A stretch of DNA of 48,154 nt, from contig JABANN010000243.1 of assembly GCA_013115125.1 (NCBI GenBank), positions 1 to 48,154 on the forward strand. Direction: 5' to 3'. Below, piece by piece: positions 8,345 to 19,772 of the stretch (the first letter of the stretch is position 1; the number at the start of each line of letters is the position of its first letter). Both the position numbers and the translations under genes were made by a program. Below the pieces are notes generated by a model that saw nothing but the letters and a program-made list of their open reading frames with translations, had not been told where the DNA came from and made no database searches. This DNA comes from Perkinsus olseni. Its lineage: Eukaryota > Perkinsozoa > Perkinsida.

Positions 8345-10491
8345 ATACATAGCATCTGTTCCTACGCGGATGACCCCACCTCGAATACTGGTCTCACTTC
8401 GGAGCTTCCTGAGATGGCGCCGAGGAATCATCAAAGCTACGCCGACCATTTCGGATACAGGTGGGGCCCGGCCCTTCCGGTATGACTAGCTGATGTGTGT
8501 AACGCATTCTTTTTGCGTTTGCTACTCTTTCGGGGTTTGATCCCTTAATATTTCACCAGGGCCGGACCGAACGCGTAAGTCATACGTGTGTCAAATATTG
8601 AATCACATCAATGCTTCGATTATATTCTTGTGATACGAGCTTGCCCTAGTTCCTTGAGTGGCAGCTTGCCTTCATTCTCTCTATTAGGGAGATTAGAATT
8701 GAGTAGGCTTGGCCTCGTGATGGCGTGGTAGTGTGTGATCCATGATGGATGTTCGCTCGGTTCAGGTATGTGCTACACAGTGATTTAGCGGAAGGCCGGG
8801 AAAATATGGAAGCCCACTACTCTAAGATGATGGTGAGCTTTATCCCTTCTTGCGAGCCGTTCGATCGTGATCAGTCCCAGGTGGTACTTCTGGCCCTGGA
8901 GACATCTCCGACCATCGAGTGGCTGTTGTTCATTGATTGTGACGCGTTCTTCACGGACTTCACCACTAGCCTCGACGCTCTTGTAGATACCTTCGCCCCA
9001 GAGGGATCAGGTGATCAAAACCCCGTGGGATTCTCCGCACTCCTCAATTGGTTTGAATTCATGTTTCCCGCCCGTGAATTGCTGTGGCTGTTGGTAGAGG
9101 TGCGCTGTTGGTGCCGGCGCCACGGTGCCACGATCTCCGCGACGTTCGCGAGCAGGAGTTCCGAGGCTCCCGCTGGGCGAGCGTAGAGGGGCTGGCGGGT
9201 ATCAGAAATTCCTTCACAGAACAAAGCTCGCATCCGACGCCAGAGTAAGTGACACTGATTGAGATCATGACGCGCCTCATCGGTGACGTCCGATTTCCGC
9301 ACGCATGCACACAACTGTCCCCTGCCTCGGGGTTGCCTAGGAATTGCCGGCATCGCATGATATGTACGAGAGAAGCTTAGTTAAGTTGGTACAAGGATCG
9401 CTCCATGAAACATACTATACCCACGCTACAGAGACGGTGAAGTACATCGACAGTTTGGCCGAGTGGTCTAAGGCGCTGGCTTAAGGCGCCAGTCCGAAAG
9501 GGCGTGGGTTCGAACCCCACAGCTGTCATTTATTTGGTCGGTCTACCAGTCATTGCTTGTCCTGGAAGTTGCGAATGTGTCGAGATATGTTCCCCGCGGG
9601 GATTGAGAGGAATCGGGGCAGCAGTTCAGTACATACTTCTCTCGGCTATCAGTTCCTTATCCTCATTGGTCTTTCGTTTCCATCAGATGTAGCATTTATT
9701 GTAGCGGAGGACAGCGGTGGCATCAACACTGGAGTGTTCATGGTGAAGGGTGGTATTGAGTGGTCGAAGGACTATCTGCGGAGGGTCAGCGTGGCGCCGT
9801 GAGAGGCATGATTCGTTGAACTGCGTCCCGAGGCTCTCGCCGCGTCGTCAGATTCACAACTGCCTGGGATCAGAGTCAGTTTTTCTGGGAGGCTGTTAAA
9901 GACAATCTTTTTGCGAATGCTTTTGAAGATTTCAGCTTGCCCAAACAAGTGAGGATACCTTTCGGAGCTCAGCCGAGCCGGTTCCGCAGCTTTATTAGTC
10001 ATTCGCAAGATACGCTTTGTTCACCAGCGGCACCTGAACGCCTTCGTGCCGCCGGCTAGTGTTGACTGGATGGCGTAGGTGGGGTAGTGAGTGCAGTTTC
10101 ACCTGTGATCGCGGTCCTCTCTGTGGAAGTGATATGAAGCTGCCTCTAAAGGTTACCCTCAGTAGAAGCTTCATATTATACCTTCAGTTTCATATCGTAC
10201 CTATCGTTCATATCGTAAGGTACGAATGGCAGCCGGGCGATTTTGTGCGTCATTTCGCTGGCTGTCCGTGGCAAGAGGAACCCTGCTTAACGATGATGAA
10301 AGAAACCGTGAGCTGCTGCATCTCCGCAGTTCATTTGGCAGAGAAACTAGGGAATCTGTGACCTCAGCTTGCCAGCATCTCATCTCTCGCTGATCTGGTG
10401 AGAAATTTTTTGTTACCGGCAGGTGGCCTTTGCCGAGGAAATGCGGCTCCTTGCAGTTCAGGAGAGAGTGAATGTCCATGTTGAACTATAA
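8345..10491 (+). CDS. GT34-family glycosyltransferase (galactosyl/mannosyl type)
   Basis: Retaining glycosyltransferase of family GT34, expected in the Golgi lumen. Exons 8345-8460, 8766-9010, 9687-9798, 9852-9948, 9999-10075, 10220-10307 and 10423-10491 join in phase. Family marks in order: NHQSYADHFGYRYVLH, then the metal-binding DxD motif in WLLFIDCDAFF, then GGINTGVFMVKGGIEWSKDY, WDQSQFFWEAV, LFHQRHLNAFVPP, and the C-terminal block PGDFVRHFAGCPW. The protein ends VQERVNVHVEL before TAA. Introns are 305, 676, 53, 50, 144 and 115 nt; the 676-nt one holds a tRNA gene. The N-terminus with any membrane anchor is missing from this model. Exact sugar donor and acceptor cannot be read from sequence. 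Confidence 0.88.
9449..9528 (+). tRNA. tRNA-Leu (anticodon AAG)
   Basis: All arms fold: acceptor GACAGTT with AGCTGTC (one G-U), D-arm with box A TGGCCGAGTGG, anticodon stem CTGGC/GCCAG around loop TTAAGGC (AAG at 9483-9485), the extended variable arm expected of class II tRNA-Leu, and T-arm with box B GGTTCGAACCC. Discriminator base is A at 9528; CCA is not encoded. No tRNA intron. It sits on the same strand inside intron 9011-9686 of the GT34 gene. Downstream T-runs are only TTTATTT, a weak polymerase III stop. Confidence 0.96.
10133..10177. repeat. Inverted repeat inside a GT34-gene intron
   Basis: Perfect 10-base arms ATATGAAGCT and AGCTTCATAT enclose 25 bases. It fills much of the 144-nt intron 10076-10219; just downstream TCATATCGTA is repeated twice. 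Confidence 0.7.
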
Positions 10492-10503
10492 TCCTGTAGA
10501 ATG

Positions 10504-12748
10504 ATCTATACTGGCCGAGTCGCGTTCGAGTTTCGATGGTGGGTTAGTCAGAGTCAGTTGTCCTGGCGAGGAGGAAGAACTCCCGGACGAAGTAACTTGG
10601 TCTCTCGATCAACAGCATTTAGCCACCACTGTGAGTGAGTCGCTCAGGATGGCTGCGGATTGACCCTCACTGTCTCCTCCAGGCTCGGCTTTGAACTCCC
10701 TTTAGGTGAATACGTTGCATGGAGGTCGTGATCTGTCTAGCGGTTCGGTTCACTTTCAAGTCGCCCGATGCTTGTTGCGTATCCCTCCTCTGGTAGGCCG
10801 GCAATAGATCACTATGAAGCTTCCATCTTGCGGTTGAATTCAATGCCCCTCGCCCCATGCGGTTTATTCACGAGGAGTCGGTGGCCCCCACTGCAGAGAC
10901 TGTTCAGTACGGTTGCAGCTACGCAACGGATACAGAGAGGAAGCTCGTGAGCGCTTATCGATACTGCTGCTCCGTACTAACTGTTCTCCGTGAAGGCCGA
11001 CTCAGTCCATACCCCTGCAATGGATGAAGTATTGCCCTGAATGCGCCAAGGAGACCAGTAGTATGCCCGAGAGGGGCGCCACCAACGGTAAGGAAGTACC
11101 AAGATAGTTGGGCTACACTCCAGTAGTACTCCACCATCTAGCGTGAATGTTACAAACTTGTCGAGAATGGATCGCCATCTTAATTCCAGTCCCCGAAGGC
11201 CCAAGTCTATCGTTCCTCAGACTAGTGTTGATGGACCTCCAGCAACGTTCGGCGCTGATTTTTTTGAGCCTGAGTGACATATAATTCGCCTATGACTCGC
11301 TGCGTCCTCCAAGGGACCCGTATTGTGTGTTCGTGGCCCACGAGTCTCCCCTTTCAGTACACTATTCTCTATGGAAGCGAACCTTGGCGGAAGCTGGAGC
11401 CCTGCTGGAGTCAAGCCGGATGCTTGAAGAGGAGAAGATACCTAGCCGTCGCATCTTCGACATTTGCGATTTGACCTACGTAAGGTTTGTCTGTTGTACG
11501 ATAGGGTAGCGGGAGTACGTTCGCGGCGTAGCTTGAGAATGGGGCCGTTCATCAACTGAGTTAAGCTCCAGCGCGATCCTTCGTTTCCGAGTGCCACCAT
11601 GCAATTGGCGAAGTTCCAGAAGTTCTTCCCGACGCGACTAAACTGCGCAAGAGTCTTCGATTCTGGCGAGCTTATAATGAAATAGGCCGTTAGTGTCTGT
11701 CTGATTCTCCGTGTAGATTCCGGTCCGTACGAATGCGCTTGCGTAACGGTAATGTCAGCTTGAGGATAGGTCTTTCATCTCTTGTACTTGTTGCAGGCCT
11801 TCGCTGTTTGTGCCGAAAAAAATCTACCCAAACGGAAACGTGAAGAGCTTGTCAAAGGAGGCGTTCCAGCGAGGTAACCTGTCCCGAAACGACTGCATAT
11901 AGCGGTAGAAGTGTTGCCCGAGATCGAAGGAAAGCTCCGTCTCAGTCGCACTGTTTTGAGCAGGAATGTTTCTAGCGGCACTATCACAGCCGATTCTTCC
12001 CTGTAGGCTCTTGACCTACTTTATAGAAGATCCAGAACGATTTACGAAGTTGACAGTGGTGCAGCTGGGCCGGCTTGTTTGGAGTGCGGCCGTCTTGGGC
12101 TTGCTGGGTAAAAACGAAGCAGCCAAAGCAATGTGAGTTCTCCCCTCCCCCGCGGGCGCGAACCCCGTGTAGTGAGGGTAATAGGAGGTTCATGACGCGA
12201 AAAAGCCTTACTCAGTCAGTGCGGCAGAAATCTCTAGGGTATGAGGCTGGTGGAAGTGAGCTCTTAAGTCTCTTTCATGTCTTCAGAACCGAGACATTGA
12301 GGAAAGACGAACGGTATAAGGAACTATCTGGTAGAAATCTGGTACGTGTTGCAGAGGCCCTGAAAGGAGTCAGCCAAGCTCATCCGGGGAGGAGGCATTT
12401 GGTGAGCTCGAATATCGTACAGTGTTGCGCTGGAAGTGATGCGGAACTCAACTTCAGGGCGACAGGATAATGGGCCAGGTCCTCCGTCAAAGGAGTGACC
12501 TACAGAAAATGGGACTTCTCGTTGAAGGCCTTCGAGCGGCAGGTAGGGGAGCGTGCCCTACAGCGGCATCGGAGGTGTTGATCAGGTCAACTCACCGTTG
12601 TGAACTCGGTCACCCAGCACAAGCTGGTGGACTTGTTCCTCAAGGTCATCATACCAGAAGCGGGTACGGAACCTCCTTTGAGCTGCGTGGTGAGACCCAC
12701 GAATTACCTGTTATAACAGGTTGTTCGTGGATCTTCCATTTGCCTTGA
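10504..12748 (+). CDS. Large multi-exon protein of unknown function, helical
   Basis: Not recognised as a named family. Clear exons include about 10523-10624 (SCPGEEEELPDEVTWSLDQ), 10706-10790 (GGRDLSSGSVHFQVARCLL), one around 11100-11275, one ending near 11480 (AGALLESSRMLEEEKIPSRR), about 11560-11680, 11810-11870, and a strong block from about 11988. The last block reads LLTYFIEDPERFTKLTVVQL, then ITETLRKDERYKELSGRNLV, MGQVLRQRSDLQKMGLLVEG and VNSVTQHKLVDLFLKVIIPE. These later exons join in phase and end at 12748 after SWIFHLP. The pattern of repeated amphipathic helices resembles organelle RNA-binding helical-repeat proteins of alveolates, but no RAP, PPR or OPR signature is visible, so that is only a guess. 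Internal splice sites in the first half are partly unresolved. Confidence 0.6.
12697..12730. repeat. Hairpin spanning a splice acceptor
   Basis: CCACGAA and TTCGTGG (perfect 7-base arms) enclose the perfect 16-base palindrome ACCTGTTATAACAGGT. The AG of the last intron (12664-12719) of the upstream gene lies within it. Confidence 0.75.
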
Positions 12749-12887
12749 GCAATTCTGGGTATGGTTGAAATAACAACCATTATCACCGACCCGTTGCCTC
12801 CATTCGTTCTCTGACGCTAGCGGCTAGAATGTGCTCTCAGCTAGGATACTTGTATTAGGTACTGCTGAGCTCCTGGTGATACCAGGA

Positions 12888-15800
12888 TGTTTGGACTCGA
12901 TAAAGCTGGCGGACGATGTGGTAGGCAACAGGGAAATAACAAAAACAAAAATCGGCAACTGGAAAAACCGCAAAATCTAGTGGAGTGCCGTTCTCTTGCC
13001 ATTTGCCCTCCGATCACCATCGGTAATTTTGAACGACTATTTGCAGTACGATCCACGGTACAGTGAAATCCATGTGTCGCCGGCTGAGTGGGTCGTCTGA
13101 CAAAGAAGTAGCTTGTGACTGTCATGTGCTGAGCAAGTGAGCTCACCCGCAAGTTGCCTTCGGAACATCGATGAGCATAGTTTCCTGTCAAGTTCCTCAT
13201 CAGCGTCTGCTCCCAGGTAGATCATAAACTTCAGTCGCTTATGGCATGAAGTTGGTGGCCCGTAGAATACGATGTTCTAGACGTCCCGGTTGCGTCCTAG
13301 CGGAATCGATAGTGGCGCTCTGAGCAGGTCTTTGAAGAGTGGACCAATCGCTTCGTCTCCGCGCTCACCGATGCACACAGTGACTCTTTTCTGGCGGATG
13401 AGATTGGCGAGGCTGCTTTCGGCGAAACTTTACGGTCACTCTCCCGCCTTCAAGTTGGACCGCCCGGGCTGACAAGCGGTGAGAAGGGGGAGGACGATAG
13501 ATTTGCTTAATGCCCGTTGATTCATGGTTGCTTCACTTTTTTCACGTTGGTCGTGTAAGAATCCTCGAATCTCTTAAGCTCAGTCTGTGAAAGACTTCCT
13601 GGCCAGCAATGTTCTAACATCATGAGCACCACTCTGCTGCATATATCGTCACTCATCTTGTAGTACCGCGTGTTTCAACGCATGAACAACGACAGCGTTT
13701 CTTTGCTGTGCGATTGGATGATGTCACAATGCCTGTGCATGCTCACACTTTTGTTCTACGCGTTTCTAGTATTTCTAAGATTCTCTCCGCTAACAATATT
13801 GTAGCAAGAATCGCTGTGCTCTAAGCGCACCAGTATACCTTGTTGTGGTTTCTTCAGGTGCTTTGGGCATCTTGGTAGATCGAATGTCCACTTTCATTCA
13901 AGGCGGAGATGATGGGCATGGTAACCGCTGTATATTGAGCGACAGCTCGCGCCAATTCATCGCTATCAGCATCTTCACTATCAACTCGTGCGCTGACAGC
14001 CATTATTTGTGCCTTCCGCTCCCTCGGCCATCTCGACGTCGGTGACAACCCCTGTCAGGGTATGGGACAGAAGGAGATACAGGAGAATTCAGCTAAGGTT
14101 AGTCATGGACCGCATAGCAATACTCAGTTGTCATGCACAATCTCCTCCTGTGGCGTTGTCATGATTCATGAGTCTCGTGAAGTAGCAGTTCCAATTCGGC
14201 GGGAGCATTCAGCTAGCCGGTCTTGAAACGAGTATAGTAGGCTTCTTCCCGGTGGCCAGTGCATCAATTATGATTTTTTACTAAAAATTTCCTGGTTCGA
14301 ACCCTGAGCATAGGGGGACTTTCCTCGCCGAATAAAGTCATGTGGAGAGTCATTCCTTTGGCTAATTGTCCCATCTGCGGAGCGGGCGAATATTCACATC
14401 ACCAACCTCATCCGTCTCTGCTTTCAGTTCACGAAGCTTCTCACTCTGTGCTACGGTGCTCTGGAGGTCCCCACGTTGTCAAGCGACCAGCTTTTGCAGC
14501 TTGTGAGCCGGACTGCGAGCATCCATACCGGTACATGATCAACCTGCAGCGGCTCCGATCGAGCTTTCTACTCTCAGATGAGCGGGGACTGCTGCGGGGT
14601 GTGAGGATACCGAAAGAGCATCTCGATCGATTGAGAGACGAAATTATGGAGGTCTCGATGGAAACCGCGTACGCTAACACGGCCCTCATTCACAAGTCCC
14701 TCACGGGAGTGGATTGTGAATCACAACTTCACAACTATGACGACAGGAAAAGTTACATCCTCTGCTATACGTTATTCGTCCTCGATATGCGGCGGTAACG
14801 AGAGCAGACTACTACTCTGCGAGTACTTTGAGAGTAGCCCGCCCTTATCGTGATTCATTTTCACGCTGATCCTCTCCCGCTTCGCCTCCGACGTGATTGA
14901 GAAGCTCCTCAGACAGCTGGGGTTTTTCCCCTGTTAACTAGATACTCTCCCGAGGATCTGCTCACGTTATTGAAGACCTACCATCTTCTGGGTTGGGATA
15001 AGAGCAGAGTTTGCGAAGCGATTGCCGCGGAAGGTGGGCTCAGCCCCTCGATCTTGGTGCGGAGTTTGCCGTACCTGCGACTGGACGGAAGTCATTCGTC
15101 TGAGGCTGAAATCTATCGGAAAGCGCGTAAGTTACGGAGGGTTACAGCTGTGTCGGCATGTACCCTCTCCTGGGCAAGAGTATTCGACGGTGTTTCCTTC
15201 AGTTCGTTCTACGTCCGGACGAGAAGCAGCGCAATGTCTGGTGCAAGTGATGTCAATGGAGGGCGACATTCCTCGGCACCAAGATCCAGCTAAGCTCTTG
15301 CGTACGTTGTTCAAGTATCTCGTGGCTCTGCCATTAGACTTGGATTGGCACTTTTCAATGCCATGTTAGCACACCTTTACCTCCGTATCCCTTCCCTCTG
15401 TGGTTCGAAATCAGTTGGGATTGAAACATAATCCCCAATCCGCATGCTGAATCCATATCCAACAGCTCAATCTTCACTTTCAGGTGAAGTCCTCGATAAC
15501 GCTTTGTCTACGCTGGAGGTAGCACACTTGTCTATCACGCAGATCCTAGCAGCACTGATGAGCGGCGCATGCGACGGAACCAGACGGGAAGAGGTAGATG
15601 GGAGAGTTCTTTTGATCAAAACGTGCCATCCTGGGGCTACCAACGCCCGGATTGGGTTCATATTCAGATTCTATCTGAGCTCGCCGGGAGAGTGCCGAGG
15701 GTAACTATTGTGCAAATCGAGCGGTTGTCCTACGATTTCCATGACCATGCTATGAACCATGTCGAACCAGCGTTTCGCGTTGAGATGGTAAGGTTATCTA

Positions 15801-16100
15801 TCGCCACCCGCTAGGATGGGACGCTACCGCTGGTGTCACTGTACTCTCGAGTCAGTGACTGTAGTCGAGTGAATCTGTCGACCGTATGTGGCTCGATATA
15901 GACCTATGAACTGCCAGATAGTGATCCGGGCAGCGTCATGATTCAACTCCGACGTGACATATCTCCTTTGTGCTCTACCAATTTTATGTTCTGTCTCTTT
16001 TCAGAGCCGTCGCTTTCGAGAGTTCGCTGCTTCATGTCCAAACCACGGAGTAGCATCGGCATGGCGAGATGCAGCTTACCACTTGAGCCATGAGTCCTAA
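12888..16100 (+). CDS. Second large multi-exon protein of unknown function, helical
   Basis: A start is possible at 12888 (MFGLDKAGGRC) but is not proven. Confident exons: about 13327-13480 (EEWTNRFVSALTDAHSDSFL to a GTGAGA donor), one near 13940-14060 (LSTRALTAIICAFRSLGHLD), one near 14430-14530 (FTKLLTLCYGALEVPTLSS), one near 14940-15080 (PEDLLTLLKTYHLLGWDKSR), 15484-15592 (LDNALSTLEVAHLSITQILA), 15683-15789 (LSELAGRVPRVTIVQIERLS) and the last exon 16005-16100, ending WRDAAYHLSHES before TAA. Short repeated helical units such as DLLTLLKTYHLLGWD resemble helical-repeat RNA-binding proteins (FASTK/RAP-like) of apicomplexan and dinoflagellate organelles, but that assignment is inference. It follows the gene above in the same orientation and style; the two may be related. 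Confidence 0.55.
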
Positions 16101-16710
16101 TTGCATGCAAAGTTTCAGCACTCTGTTTCAATAGTATGCCTGGTATGTGTTGTACGATTCGCATCTCGGTGGGAGTCGCTGGTACCTTGGACCTGTTAAT
16201 CGCGAAATGGCGTTAGCCACAGAATAATAATCGCGAAAACCGCGGAGAGATAATCGACTTTGTCACCTGTTTTATTAATGTTAATACTCATTTTTTCGAG
16301 AGAACCTAACGCGTTTGTCGTGGTTTATCTTTTCCCACGCGATTTTCGCGAAGTGAAATGGGTGATGTGGTTTTCGCTAGCGATTTTCACTTCGCGGGTG
16401 CATCTCCCTTGTGATGATGTTGTAGTCACTGTAGCATTAAGAATACTCATCGATGCCGAGTCCGCTACGTTTGGGAATAGACAAAGCGTCCGTTGCGAAG
16501 GGTGGTTTCACGATTAATGAATCAAGAATGCAAGGCTTGCTAATATTGACCGTCCAGAACTTCGTTTAGCATCTCGAGATTACCTTGATCATTGGTTGCA
16601 CTCAGTATCTTGCCCTGGTCTGGTTATAGCGGATCTTTGCTGATGTTTTTTCTTGTCTAGGCTCCGCTGATTGCGGCGTGTATCGGCGTGGCCCTGCCCT
16701 GTCATCGCGG

Positions 16711-17698
16711 TCCGCGATTCGCGGAGATCGCGATCGGCATTGGCTCACGTTGATAGCGCCCTGAGAAAAACCTGCGTGTCTCGAGCAGTTGGAACTTCCA
16801 ACCTGGAAGGTTTTGCTTCCCTACTAGGAATCTCATGAATTATGAACTTAGCATAAATTTTACAACGTATAATTCAATCTCCTTGCCTAGAGACCCCGCT
16901 GATGCCTGTATTTATTGTGCATGGATATGCGGAGCTGCGCTTCTTGTCTTGTCATAGAGAAAGGTGGAGAGGCAGTGACTCACTACTAGTGACAGTGGCA
17001 GTCGATCTGCTGGCCCACAGGGCATAATCGAACCGATTAAATCGGTATTGTCACCACACCTTGGTGCTGAATAACATTCTTGATATGCGTTTCGTGAGAA
17101 GCAGGGTTCGCAGGACAGTGTGTGCTACTGAGATTTTACCAAGTGCCTGAACTTGCAGGGTTGTGTGAATTCAGGAAATTCTAGCTGGCGCAAGTAAGAC
17201 TAATCTGGTATGTACCCGTACAGGGTCAATTTTACCGATACTACTCTTCCGCGAACGATAGACTTCCCTGGAAGACTTCCAGTGGAAGTCTATCAGCAGT
17301 GATTCACTGCCAGTGAGTGCGAGTGTGGGAATGAAGATCTCGTCAGGCCAGGCCGGCCAGTACATTAATCAGGAATCAACTTTCAAAATATCAATCCCTT
17401 TGCTGCTAGCAAGCTCTGCAACGATGCATTACTAACGCATCCCAAAAATACTCTCAATCAACACTGAGGTTGAATCTCACCTTGTGTCGCATTTCTGCTT
17501 CAGCCTGAAGCCTTCAGGCCGAAATAGACATTGACACAATAAAGATCCGCAAGGCTTGCGGTACAAGCTGCTGCTAGAGCGACCATTCGCTCTCTCTTTA
17601 GAGCTCGAGGGAGCTTCTTCCATTCTGAATCATTCTCGCTCCCTTTTATGTAACCGACAACTTGTCGGCGACAAGGCGGCTACATCGTAGGCTACGAT
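16711..17698. repeat. Cluster of perfect palindromes with one central base
   Basis: Ten hairpins in 1 kb, nine with the same design, 7-8 base arms around exactly one base: TCCGCGATTCGCGGA (16711), GTTGGAACTTCCAAC (16788), ACCGATTAAATCGGT (17032), CTGGAAGACTTCCAG (17268, inside a longer hairpin), GCAGTGATTCACTGC (17296), GCCTGAAGCCTTCAGGC (17503), CCGCAAGGCTTGCGG (17547), CCGACAACTTGTCGG (17654), ATCGTAGGCTACGAT (17684). The tenth, AGAGCGA-CCAT-TCGCTCT (17576), has a four-base centre. No two share sequence. Confidence 0.9.
17257..17294. repeat. 38-nt near-perfect hairpin
   Basis: GATAGACTTCC at the left pairs with GGAAGTCTATC at the right, and the inner CTGGAAG pairs with CTTCCAG around a single A. 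Only one unpaired T interrupts 18 base pairs. Confidence 0.85.
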
Positions 17699-18926
17699 TC
17701 GTATCCGCTACAAGCTCAAACCTGCAAAGGTATGGGCCTTGAATGACTCAATCTTCTGTGCATCCCCGTTCCGCACATCCCTTATGCATCGGGCTTCGCC
17801 GGTAATACCTCCGAGGTGTCAGTCAGATTGGCATTGTGGGCCCCCGGTACACGTTCTCAGCCATGACTGTTTGCCCTTTACGCGTCTTAAACGCGCCGCG
17901 TTTGTGTATTTCTACGTTGGAGACGGTGATGCTTTTCAACGGTGAAGACCGGAGCTCTCCAAGGACTGTCGGAGCTTTCCTGATCGCCCAGCAAGAGATG
18001 ATTCTCGCAGAGACTCTCTACGTGAGAGTTGGAGTCGGAGGTATCCGAACAATATCGCGTAATTATCGTCCATTCTATGGGAACCTTCGACAACTAGCCT
18101 AGTATACTAGCCTAAAGGTGTTTCAAAAGCTCGTGAGCACTTTTGAATACGCAGATATCAGTGCCACGGGAGAGTTTCGAGTCAAAATTTTTGGGGATTA
18201 TGGCCATTGGCCAGCATTCTCATCCAGCGGCTTGCCAAATCTCATCGAATTGTGTGGGACGTGCCCAATAATATGACCGTTCAACGCGCTCTCGGAAGAG
18301 GCTCGCTCAGACAATTTTAGTGAATTACTATGCCTGTATTGAAACTCATGACGTTTCCGGTCTCGGAACTATTCGCTGCCTGACGGGCCGTGGCCGTGCT
18401 ATGCCACGTTATGCGACCCACGTTCGGCACGTGTGAGTCTAGGCGTGGGAACCTCGTGAGAGAGTTACTTCCAGAGAGGAGATATGAATTATGTGAAGGG
18501 GCACTAATGCCATGGACATAAAGCAGCCGTGGACGACTGGTCGTCCATTGTTATGAGGTTGCCCTCCTCGAGAGAAAACCTCCGATATTGAGGCTGGAAG
18601 CCCCTGGCTATTCGCGTCCGTAAAGCACACTGTGCATGCGGGAAATTCAGCGTGCATCACCCTCTCATATCGCTGTGGCGTCCTTCCCAATCGTTTGGTC
18701 TGGGCAAATACCCCACTTTTGTTCGATGAGTCCCGGAAGAGTGCGAAGGGTTTTAGGCGTTTCCGAGGGTCGGACATGGGCGGCCCATGATGAATGTACC
18801 GATTGCATGGACACTTCTACTGCAACTCTGAATCAAAAGGTTTACTCGGGCGAGCAACAACAAACAATCATCCTGTCGAGAATGGCATTGATTGCTGATG
18901 ATGAGGGCTCATCCGGGAAGAGTCCC

Positions 18927-19772
18927 TCACGTTCGCTCGGGCGCGATTATGGTATAAAACAACTTGTCATCCACAGGGTAAGCTGTTATCGGCAGCTCCA
19001 TTTCTTGCGGTATCACATCCTGTGGTAACTTGTCGGCCGCCGGCGACTTGAAATCAAAGACATATCCATCCACACGAAGTGGTTGTCCTGAAATATCTTA
19101 GGTAGACTAGGAGTCCCCGGCACGATCCCGATCACTCACCGTTGTTGATCATGTCCACACTATTCACGTAAATGAAGCCTATCTTCTCGTACGCCCACTT
19201 GGCTGGGTCATTAGGAGGCCATACTGCCAAGTATGCTCCAGCGACTTGCGGCCACCCCTTCTTGATCTGGAAAACTATCGTTCTTGAATGTGAGGACTAG
19301 ACAACTTACCCAAGCAAGTAGCCTTGTAATCATATATGTTGCAATTCCGTTCCTCCGACAGTTTTTTGTCACATTAACATCGTGTATTTGGAGCAACGTT
19401 GGATACCTTGGTACGCTCACTAGAATGAATCCAAGTGTGGCGACCGTCAATTCAGTAGAATTAATAGAGGCGGCTTGAGCCTGAGATACGCAAGGATTAG
19501 TCCGTCGTGATTGGCAGGCAGCAGTCCCATGCAATGAACGACGTGAACCCGGCGTGATCTTTCACCTCTGTCATCTTAGCATAGATTTTCGTAGCCTCCA
19601 TTATGACACTGCTTTGATCTCCAAAAGTGCTAGGCAAGAATTCATAGTGGAGTTGGGCAGGGTCAATGTTTATATTCCTTGGTGTACTCTCGGGTTGTGC
19701 CCTTCGTAAACTAGAGACGATCCACGGCAGCAGCCCAGCGCATAGGAGACTAGGGACGCTAGGGCACAGCAT
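18927..19772 (-). CDS. GNAT N-acetyltransferase with N-terminal anchor (copy A)
   Basis: A Gcn5-related acetyltransferase, acceptor unknown. Four exons in phase (genomic): 19566-19772, 19310-19480, 19140-19266, 18927-19087, about 221 residues. The N-terminus LCPSVPSLLCAGLLPWIVSS is a signal peptide or anchor. The acetyl-CoA motif A is CRRNGIATYMITRLLAW; motif B region is GAYLAVWPPNDPAKWAYEKI followed by GF. After the GNAT fold comes an extra 60-residue tail with GYVFDFKSPAADKLP. Introns are 85, 43 and 52 nt. It is the first of three tandem minus-strand paralogs and the most diverged. The first intron is 85 nt in all three copies. Lumenal or membrane location is inferred from the N-terminus. 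Confidence 0.82.

Larger units (their letters stand above)
16101..18926. other. Gene-poor, palindrome-rich region
   Basis: I see no convincing gene in these 2.8 kb. Short frames exist on both strands (for example 17836-18102 plus, 18439-18777 minus) without linked exons. The region holds the densest set of short perfect palindromes in the window, listed separately, and an inverted repeat at 16347-16396 (CGCGAAGTGAAAT facing ATTTTCACTTCGCG). Confidence 0.5.
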
